Notes under the pieces: generated by a model | Told to the model about the DNA's origin: nothing | What the model saw: only the letters and a program-made list of their open reading frames with translations | Databases searched by the model: none | Assembly: GCA_947456245.1 (NCBI GenBank) | Contig: CANGPS010000008.1 | Span: 1-64,000 of the forward strand | DNA from: Acidimicrobiaceae bacterium | GTDB lineage: Bacteria; Actinomycetota; Acidimicrobiia; Acidimicrobiales; RAAP-2 | Length of the DNA stretch: 64,000 bases | Direction of reading: 5' to 3' | Translations under genes and position numbers: made by a program | Part shown: positions 61,809-64,000 of the stretch, one piece after another | Layout: every line of letters starts with the position of its first letter | How positions within the stretch are numbered: the first letter of the stretch is position 1

Positions 61809-62513
61809 CTGTCCGCGCTCCTGACTGAGGCGAGCCGGAGCCTGCGCGACAGGCTCGGCATCTGCCTCGGCGACCCTTCCCTGCTCGAGCAGGCGCTGGT
61901 CCACGCGTCGTACACCCCGGAGCACGGGGTCGCCTCGAACCAGCGCCTCGAGTTCCTCGGCGATGCCGTGCTCGACGTCGTCGTGGCCGAGGTCCTCTTC
62001 CGCACGTGCCCTGACCTCGCCGAGGGCGACCTGTCGAAGGCCCGGATCTCGCTGGTCAACGAGACCACGCTGGCCGAGGTGGCCAGGTCGATCGACCTCG
62101 GGGCCCATCTCCTGGTCGGTCGTGGTGCCGAGACCGAGGGCGCGCGCGACAAGCCCTCGGTGCTGTCCGACGCCCTCGAGGCCGTGATCGGAGCGGTGTA
62201 CCTCGTCGACGGGCTCGACGGGGCGTCCGCGCTGATCGTCAAGCTGATGGGCGATCGGATCGCCCTGGCGGCGAAGAGCCCGGGCGCGGAGAACTTCAAG
62301 GGGATGCTCAACGAGTGGGCCCAGGCCGAGCGCGGGACGTCGGTGACGTTCACGTCGCGACAGGACGGACCGCCGCACGACCCGGTGTTCACCGCAGAGG
62401 CCCGCCTCGGCGACGAGGTGCTCGCCAGCGGGACCGGGAAGTCAAAGAAGTCTGCAGAGATCGACGCGGCGAGGGCCGCATGGGGGAAGGTCAACGATGC
62501 CAGAACTGCCTGA
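61809..62513 (+). CDS. rnc: Ribonuclease III, apparently with a CTG start
   Basis: A 234-aa RNase III. The N-terminal helix and the signature QRLEFLGDAVLD (about residues 45-56) are encoded from 61809, then DLSKARISLVNETTLAEVA, LSDALEAVIGAVYLVDG and a double-stranded RNA-binding domain (KGMLNEWAQAERG, GKSKKSAEIDAARAAW). No ATG, GTG or TTG precedes the signature in frame near the acpP stop; the first, GTG at 61968, lies inside the catalytic motif and cannot be the start. The CTG at 61809, 1 nt after the acpP stop, gives the expected length (M-SALLTEASRSLRDRLG). Confidence 0.85.
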   Translation: MSALLTEASRSLRDRLGICLGDPSLLEQALVHASYTPEHGVASNQRLEFLGDAVLDVVVAEVLFRTCPDLAEGDLSKARISLVNETTLAEVARSIDLGAHLLVGRGAETEGARDKPSVLSDALEAVIGAVYLVDGLDGASALIVKLMGDRIALAAKSPGAENFKGMLNEWAQAERGTSVTFTSRQDGPPHDPVFTAEARLGDEVLASGTGKSKKSAEIDAARAAWGKVNDARTA

Positions 62514-63399
62514 GATTGAGATCATCCGACAGGAGCTGTCGCGAGACGTCGTCGGGTTGAAGGTCAAGGAGGCCGCAGTCACGACCGGCAAGACGGTCAA
62601 GCGTCACAAGACGGCCAAGGCGTTCCGGGACCTCGTCGAGGGCCGGACCATCAAGTCGGTCAGCCGCCTCGGCACCAGCCTCATCCTCGAGCTCGACGAC
62701 GGCTCCTCGCTGGTCATCGACGCCAAGGAGTCGGGCCAGATCCGTCGGGCCAAGTCGGCCAAGGAGGCCAAGGCCAAGCACACGAGCGTGGTGCTGACCT
62801 TCACCAAGAGCGGCCAGCTCCGATTCGCCGACCCGAAGGGGGCGGGCGAGATGTACGTGTCGACGCCTCCTGCCGAGGGGACCGTGGTGATGGTGTCACC
62901 GGCGTCCACGGTGGCTATGGGGGGAGAGGGAGGCGCGCTTCGCCAGCGCGTGCCCGAGCTCGCCGGCCTGGGCTTCGACCCGGTCGAGGACGTCATGAGC
63001 TGGGAGCGCTTCGCCATCGTGCTCCGGGCGCGCTCGATGCCCATCCGCACGTTCCTCGTGGACCAGACCCTCGTGACCGGCATCGGGGCGATCTACGCCG
63101 ACGAGATCTGCTTCGCCTCGGGCCTGAGGCCGGACCGGGCCACGGACTCGCTGTCGACGACCGAGGTGCGCCGCCTGTGGCGCTCCCTCGTCGAGATCGT
63201 CGCCGAGGCCATCAAGCACGGTGGCACCACCATCGAGAGCACCGAGTTCGGCGACATCCACGGCACGCCCGGCAAGTTCCAGGACCTCCTCGAGGTCCAC
63301 GGCCGCGAGGGGGAGTCGTGCCGCCGCTGTCGCCGGCCGATCACCAAGGTCAAGGTCGGGACCCGTCCCGTCTACGTCTGCGAGCGCTGCCAGATCTGA
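62497..63399 (+). CDS. Divergent Fpg/Nei-family DNA glycosylase
   Basis: A 300-aa MutM-like protein. It keeps the catalytic MPELPE N-terminus, GIGAIYADEICFASGL, KHGGTTIEST and a CxxC-x16-CxxC zinc finger. But the segment equivalent to MutM RRAKYLLLEL reads SRLGTSLILEL, so the Lys57 equivalent is Thr; HLGMSG is replaced by DAKESG and DPRRFG by DPKGAG, so the intercalating Met-Arg-Phe triad is absent. A lyase on another lesion, or a non-catalytic role, is possible. ATG overlaps rnc by 17 nt. Confidence 0.82.
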   Translation: MPELPEIEIIRQELSRDVVGLKVKEAAVTTGKTVKRHKTAKAFRDLVEGRTIKSVSRLGTSLILELDDGSSLVIDAKESGQIRRAKSAKEAKAKHTSVVLTFTKSGQLRFADPKGAGEMYVSTPPAEGTVVMVSPASTVAMGGEGGALRQRVPELAGLGFDPVEDVMSWERFAIVLRARSMPIRTFLVDQTLVTGIGAIYADEICFASGLRPDRATDSLSTTEVRRLWRSLVEIVAEAIKHGGTTIESTEFGDIHGTPGKFQDLLEVHGREGESCRRCRRPITKVKVGTRPVYVCERCQI

Positions 63400-63440
63400 C
63401 CCTGCCGGGCATCTCGGCGATGTCCGTGCCCGAGCATTGG

Positions 63441-63446
63441 TAGGGT
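63441..63446 (+). promoter_or_regulatory. -10-like TAGGGT for smc
   Basis: TTGG-TAGGGT, 7 nt from the ATG at 63454; leaderless geometry. Confidence 0.5.
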
Positions 63447-63453
63447 CGCCCCG

Positions 63454-64000
63454 ATGTACCTCAAGCGGCTGACCATGAAGGGCTTCAAGTCCTTCGCTGA
63501 TGCGACGACCTTGGAGCTCGAACCCGGCGTGACCGTGGTCGTCGGTCCCAACGGGTCCGGCAAGTCCAACGTCGTCGACGCGGTGACGTGGGTGCTCGGG
63601 GCACAGGGCCCTCGGGCGCTGCGCAGCGCCAAGATGGAGGACGTCATCTTCATGGGGACGGCCAACCGTCCGGCGCTCGGTCGCGCCGAGGTGGCGCTCA
63701 CCATCGACAACTCCGACGGGGCCATCCCCGTCGAGATGGCCGAGGTGACGATCTCTCGCACGCTGTTCCGCTCGGGCGACTCCGAGTACGCCATCAACGG
63801 TGCTCCCTGCCGACTGCTCGACATCCAGGAGCTCCTGAGCGACTCAGGCGTCGGGCGCCAGCAGCACATGATCATCGGCCAGGGCCAGCTCGCCTCGGTG
63901 CTCTCGGCTCGCCCGGAGGACCGTCGCTCGATCATCGAGGAGGCCGCTGGGGTCCTCAAGCACCGCCGGCGCAAGGAGCGTGCCGAGCGCCGCCTGGCGG
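63454..64000 (+). CDS. smc: Chromosome segregation protein SMC (N-terminal part, cut by the window)
   Basis: The first 182 residues of [25 protein letters not shown], Walker [28 protein letters not shown], then [41 protein letters not shown] leading into the first coiled coil. It compacts and segregates chromosomes. The reading frame is open to the window end. Confidence 0.96.
   Translation, partial: MYLKRLTMKGFKSFADATTLELEPGVTVVVGPNGSGKSNVVDAVTWVLGAQGPRALRSAKMEDVIFMGTANRPALGRAEVALTIDNSDGAIPVEMAEVTISRTLFRSGDSEYAINGAPCRLLDIQELLSDSGVGRQQHMIIGQGQLASVLSARPEDRRSIIEEAAGVLKHRRRKERAERRLA

Noticed and set aside
61968-62513. RNase III starting at GTG 61968 (181 aa)
   Set aside because: That GTG lies inside the catalytic signature (FLGDAVLD) and would delete the metal-binding residues; homologous sequence continues upstream to 61809.

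Overview
The window is one contiguous piece of a high-GC actinobacterial chromosome. Gene order (lepA-hrcA-dnaJ-rsmE-HIT-phoH-ybeY-CNNM-era; coaD-SepIVA-like-DUF177-rpmF-plsX-acpP-rnc-fpg-smc), an alpha2-type glycyl-tRNA synthetase, a GTP-type PEP carboxykinase and many GTG starts point to an actinobacterium, most likely of the class Acidimicrobiia. The class is inferred from gene content and style, not from a search. No insertion sequence, prophage, CRISPR array or rRNA operon was found.

Layout. 0-4.6 kb: PAC2 protein and phosphotransferase (minus), then ybbN-like, folP2-like and holA (plus). 4.6-8.1 kb: a small accessory cassette of two related sulfotransferases around a NYN-domain protein and a GT2 glycosyltransferase. 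8.1-25.4 kb: housekeeping genes (rpsT, lepA, CIRCE-controlled hrcA-dnaJ with rsmE, HIT, phoH, ybeY, CNNM, era, trmO; dinG-like helicase; uppS, recO; photolyase-hemW; glyS). 25.4-33.4 kb: DrrAB-type ABC exporter, pyruvate phosphate dikinase with a lysine-rich tail, dnaG-sigA, tRNA-Asn. 33.4-38.2 kb: DHA2 exporter, a degenerate NHL/Fn3 protein, a lipoprotein with all copper ligands of a PHM-type monooxygenase, a CAT-anticodon tRNA and an SRPBCC protein. 38.3-46.9 kb: a molybdenum island (moaA-moeA-moaD-moaE-xdhC-mocA, an exported IorAB-like molybdoenzyme, mogA, moaC). 47.0-48.3 kb: a PhnY/PhnZ-like pair for oxidative 2-aminoethylphosphonate breakdown. 48.3-64 kb: membrane proteins, pckG, thiL, rpmB, FakA-like kinase-recG, rsmD-coaD, the rpmF-plsX/acpP-rnc-fpg lipid and ribosome cluster, and the start of smc.

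Three signals cut across genes. First, about nineteen genes have a -10-like hexamer (TAnnnT, often TAGGnT) ending 6-9 nt before the start codon, the geometry of leaderless mRNAs; this also fixes several starts. Second, tandem CTCATC units spaced exactly 11 bp lie upstream of both moaA (two units) and the molybdoenzyme operon (three units), so cofactor synthesis and enzyme may share a regulator. Third, proteins carry unusual low-complexity C-terminal tails: a histone-H1-like Lys/Ala/Pro tail on PPDK and a 67-residue Thr-rich tail on the iron-sulfur subunit of the molybdoenzyme.

All family assignments come from motifs read by eye; no database search was run.
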